A stretch of 64,000 nucleotides of DNA, taken from Streptococcaceae bacterium (GTDB lineage: Bacteria > Bacillota > Bacilli > Lactobacillales > Streptococcaceae). A model generated the notes under the pieces. That model was not told where the DNA came from. It searched no databases and worked only from the letters and a program-made list of their open reading frames with translations. The stretch lies in contig JAIRWF010000010.1 in assembly GCA_031253335.1 (NCBI GenBank), forward strand, positions 62,001-126,000. The letters are read 5' to 3'. The position numbers and the translations under genes are program-made. Below, piece after piece: positions 61,107 to 64,000 of the stretch (the first letter of the stretch is position 1; the number at the start of each line of letters is the position of its first letter).

Positions 61107-61859
61107 ATGGGAAAAATTCTTGAAAAATTCGGAAACTTAGACTATCTCTCAACGAGCGAGCGTCAGATGCTGACGACGCTTGATGACCAACCTGAGCTCC
61201 TTTCGTCAAATTTGACAGAACTTGCTGTGACCCTTTTTTCATCCAATACTTCCATCATACGACTGGCCAAAAAGCTTGGTTACTCAGGCTTTTCTGAGTT
61301 CAAATTTGACCTCCTGCAAAGCCCCGTCAAATCTGATACTAATAGCCTGTCAAATTTGACAGACAACCTGACAAGCTTTACCAACTTGACGCAGCAAGCA
61401 GCCTTCAAAGATAAAATCAGCCAATTTGCCAAAAGTATCACCAAAGCAGACAATATCTACATCGCGGGCGTCGGAAGTTCCAAGACCCTTGCTGAGTATT
61501 TTGCCCACCGCCTCAATCAGCTGGATAAATCCGCCGTTTATGTCTATGACAATGCGCTGCTTGATCTCCTCCCCAATCTCACCTCGCAGGACCGCAAAAG
61601 TCTCGTGATTTATGTCTCCATCTCGGGTGAAACGCTGCGCCTTGTGAATTCAGCCAAGAAAGTCCACAATCTGGCTTGCCCGATTCTTGCTATCACAAAT
61701 GTCCGTACCACTTCGCTTGGACGCCTCGCAGACAGCACCATCGCAACCGATATGCCCATGACCGCCTACCACAACTACGACATCACGCCACGTACCTTTC
61801 AAATCGCCGTCATTGACCTCATCTTAGAAAATCTATTTCAGCAAAAAACCGCTCGCTAG
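61107..61859 (+). CDS. RpiR/MurR family transcriptional regulator (SIS domain)
   Basis: HTH (SNTSIIRLAKKLGYSGFSEFKFDL) plus SIS domain (IYIAGVGSSKTLAEYFAHRL; SISGETLRLV). Confidence 0.94.
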   Translation: MGKILEKFGNLDYLSTSERQMLTTLDDQPELLSSNLTELAVTLFSSNTSIIRLAKKLGYSGFSEFKFDLLQSPVKSDTNSLSNLTDNLTSFTNLTQQAAFKDKISQFAKSITKADNIYIAGVGSSKTLAEYFAHRLNQLDKSAVYVYDNALLDLLPNLTSQDRKSLVIYVSISGETLRLVNSAKKVHNLACPILAITNVRTTSLGRLADSTIATDMPMTAYHNYDITPRTFQIAVIDLILENLFQQKTAR

Positions 61860-61872
61860 CGGTTTTCTTACT
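61843..61872 (+). terminator. Terminator of the rpiR-type gene
   Basis: AAAAAACCGCTCGCTAGCGGTTTTCTT. Confidence 0.8.
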
Positions 61873-61897
61873 ATCTGCGCCTCATGAATCTCCCTGC

Positions 61898-62887
61898 TTA
61901 TTTTTCCTCCAACGGCTGCACCTGTGCCCCCATCGCAATCAAGGCTTCAATGCGCTTCGGCGTACTGGGGTGTGTTGAGAGATTAATCCCCGCAAACTCT
62001 GGATTGTAAAAAGCAACAGGTCCCACCGTATTCGCAAAATCTTTCGCCGTTTTTTGTGAGCCATAATGATCTGCCCCAGTCTCGAGTGCAATCAAAGCCT
62101 GCGCAATGCCTGTGGGGTTCCGTGTGAATTCCACCGCCGACGCATCCGCACGCGATTCTCTCTCGCGAGACATATAGGACTCCGCGACCTTGGCTAAAAG
62201 CGGCGCCACAATGAGGAAAATATAGCTCAAGACCACAATCACAAGCGCAATCGGGTTCGTCCCTTGATTATTATTATTGCGTCCGCGGTTGCCTCCACCA
62301 AACCAAAGCATGCGCCCGGCCATCGAGCCAATAATCGCCGTCGTTGACGTCAAGGCGACAAGACGCGTCATCGCTTGCGAATCTCCCGTCTTGATATGGC
62401 CGATTTCATGCGCCACGACGCCTTCTAGTTCCTCGCGGGTATTCAATAAATCAAGCAATTCCTGTGTCACAACGACCATGGAATTTCCAAAAGAATCCGC
62501 CGACGCATAAGCATTACAGACGCCAGAACCTCGCAAGACGTAGCATTTCGGCGTATGGGGCAAAGCCGCCGCAATCGCCATTTCTTCCACGATATTTTTG
62601 AGCTGCCCTTGCGTCACTTCAACCGAATCCCCCGCTGGTGCCGCAAGCAAAATCCGCTCCGCCGAGCTATTCACGACAAACATGACAATGAGCGCCACCA
62701 CGAAGCCAATCGCCGCAAAACCTCCCATATATTGTGCGAGTTGGGCATTTGTCACATGCGTCCCTAGGCCAAACACGACCCCAATCGCAATGACAAGAAT
62801 CCACAAAATCGCAAAATTAATTACCCAAGCCACGCGAATCCCACGGTGCAAGCGTTTAATTTCCGTTCTGAAATCTACTCTTTCCAT
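61898..62887 (-). CDS. htpX: Membrane metalloprotease HtpX
   Basis: LEGVVAHEIGHIKTGDSQAM (HEXXH). Confidence 0.95.
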   Translation of the reverse strand: MERVDFRTEIKRLHRGIRVAWVINFAILWILVIAIGVVFGLGTHVTNAQLAQYMGGFAAIGFVVALIVMFVVNSSAERILLAAPAGDSVEVTQGQLKNIVEEMAIAAALPHTPKCYVLRGSGVCNAYASADSFGNSMVVVTQELLDLLNTREELEGVVAHEIGHIKTGDSQAMTRLVALTSTTAIIGSMAGRMLWFGGGNRGRNNNNQGTNPIALVIVVLSYIFLIVAPLLAKVAESYMSRERESRADASAVEFTRNPTGIAQALIALETGADHYGSQKTAKDFANTVGPVAFYNPEFAGINLSTHPSTPKRIEALIAMGAQVQPLEEK

Positions 62888-62938
62888 AGCTTCCTTTCAA
62901 AAACGCTCGCAAAAAATGCGGGCGAATTCATCTGCTTC

Positions 62939-63517
62939 TTAAAATTGAACTTTCGGTGCTTCTTTCGCTGCATCATTCTCCAGCGTGAAGCTGTCTTTCT
63001 TGTGATAGCCAAACATCCCCGCAATCAAAACGGTTGGAAAGACCTGAATCCCGTTGTTGTAACTCATGACCGCATCATTAAAGGCTTGACGCGCAAAGCT
63101 GACCTTGTTTTCGGTCGAGGTCAATTCTTCTTGGAGTTGCAAGAAGTTCTGGTTGGCCTTCAAATCCGGATAGTTCTCGGCCACCGCATTAATCGCAAGT
63201 CGCGCCTGTCCCATGGCATCTTGAGCCGCTTGGACATCACTCGCAGAGCCCGATTGGATCGCTTTCCCTGCTGTCGCACGCGCCTCTGTCACCTTATCAA
63301 AAGTCGAAGACTCATGCGCCGCATAGCCTTTCACCGTCTCAACAAGATTTGGAATCAAGTCATAGCGCCGTTGCAGTTGGGTTGAAATCTGCGCAAACGC
63401 ATTATCCACACCGTTTGAGAGACGCACGAGATGGTTGCGCCCGCCGATGAAAAGCCAAAGCACGAAAATCACGATAATTGCGATGATAATCAGTAAAATA
63501 ATCATAAAAAATCTCAC
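62939..63517 (-). CDS. lemA: LemA family protein
   Basis: NGVDNAFAQISTQLQRRYDLIPNLVETVKGYAAHESSTFDKVTEARA. Confidence 0.95.
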   Translation of the reverse strand: MRFFMIILLIIIAIIVIFVLWLFIGGRNHLVRLSNGVDNAFAQISTQLQRRYDLIPNLVETVKGYAAHESSTFDKVTEARATAGKAIQSGSASDVQAAQDAMGQARLAINAVAENYPDLKANQNFLQLQEELTSTENKVSFARQAFNDAVMSYNNGIQVFPTVLIAGMFGYHKKDSFTLENDAAKEAPKVQF

Positions 63518-63566
63518 TTTCAGTTGATAGTGAGATTATAGCAGATTTAGCTTAAAATAGCCAGAT

Positions 63567-63974
63567 TTACTGATTTGACGCTGTATTTTTTGTTGGTAAC
63601 AGCGTAAAGATAGTGACAACAAGTCCTCCAAGATAGGGCACAAAGTTTAGAAAGACAAGACCCCACGGCAGCCCAGCATCCTTGATACGACGTGCTGTGA
63701 GTGCCCATTGAGGAATAATGATGGCAAGAATATAAAGGACACCAATTATAATCCAGACAACAGCTGCTGGGTTTATAGAACCATTTGAACTACCAAAAGC
63801 TGCCAGAATACCAAAAATAATCCCCCAAATGACCCCGATAATCGCCTGAACAAGAAAAACCCACCAGTATTTCGGACGTGTCGTCCCCTCTCCTACGAAA
63901 TCCACATAACGCTTCCAAAATTCTTTATAAGCTTCAATCATCATTTCTCTCCTAAATTTAAGTTTAACTCCCAC
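63567..63974 (-). CDS. DUF805-like membrane protein
   Basis: FWKRYVDFVGEGTTRPKYWWVFLVQ...ALTARRIKDAGLPW. Confidence 0.85.
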   Translation of the reverse strand: MGVKLKFRREMMIEAYKEFWKRYVDFVGEGTTRPKYWWVFLVQAIIGVIWGIIFGILAAFGSSNGSINPAAVVWIIIGVLYILAIIIPQWALTARRIKDAGLPWGLVFLNFVPYLGGLVVTIFTLLPTKNTASNQ

Positions 63975-64000
63975 TAAGCTTTATCTTATCAAAAAAACAA

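Noticed and set aside
5663-61361. Dispersed palindrome as an ordinary transcription-factor operator
   Set aside because: Most copies are deep inside coding regions of unrelated genes rather than in promoters; a regulatory role for a minority of copies is not excluded.
1-64000. tRNA/rRNA genes, prophage, IS transposases, restriction-modification or toxin-antitoxin systems
   Set aside because: None were recognised in the ORFs or intergenic regions by eye.

Overview
A 64 kb chromosomal window from a Gram-positive, Streptococcaceae-like (Lactococcus-related) genome; the assignment is inferred from gene content and protein families. Most of it is housekeeping: a cell-wall polysaccharide glycosyltransferase/LicD/flippase cluster with ugd, pnp, trxB-secG-rnr-smpB, two pstS paralogs, pgsA-rodZ-M16 peptidase pair, S4/YaaA-recF, an MFS/MarR efflux locus, hpf, ctsR-clpC, greA-mltG-rpoE-apt-recJ, a gluconate locus (gntP-gntK-gnd plus an RpiR regulator), and htpX-lemA. 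Two very large KxYKxGKxW/LPxTG surface proteins with repeats form the main accessory block (about 39.8-49.9 kb). The strongest unexplained signal is a dispersed palindrome, TGTCAAATTTGACA (14 exact copies by eye, 6 copies of the single-transition form TGTCAGATTTGACA/TGTCAAATCTGACA, and about 15 weaker relatives). It lies mostly inside ORFs, where it is read as SNLT or VKFD, and sometimes between genes, where it forms terminator stems. It behaves like a HIP1- or uptake-sequence-like genome-wide motif. Other notable signals are a nested hairpin in the pnp leader, a nested structured region between secG and rnr, a two-copy intergenic repeat with a compensatory stem change, a triplicated ~140-bp structured repeat upstream of the marR gene, and 11-residue (hendecad) periodicity plus a conserved HCxxDIC module in the surface proteins. 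All counts and structures were read by eye; no searches were run.
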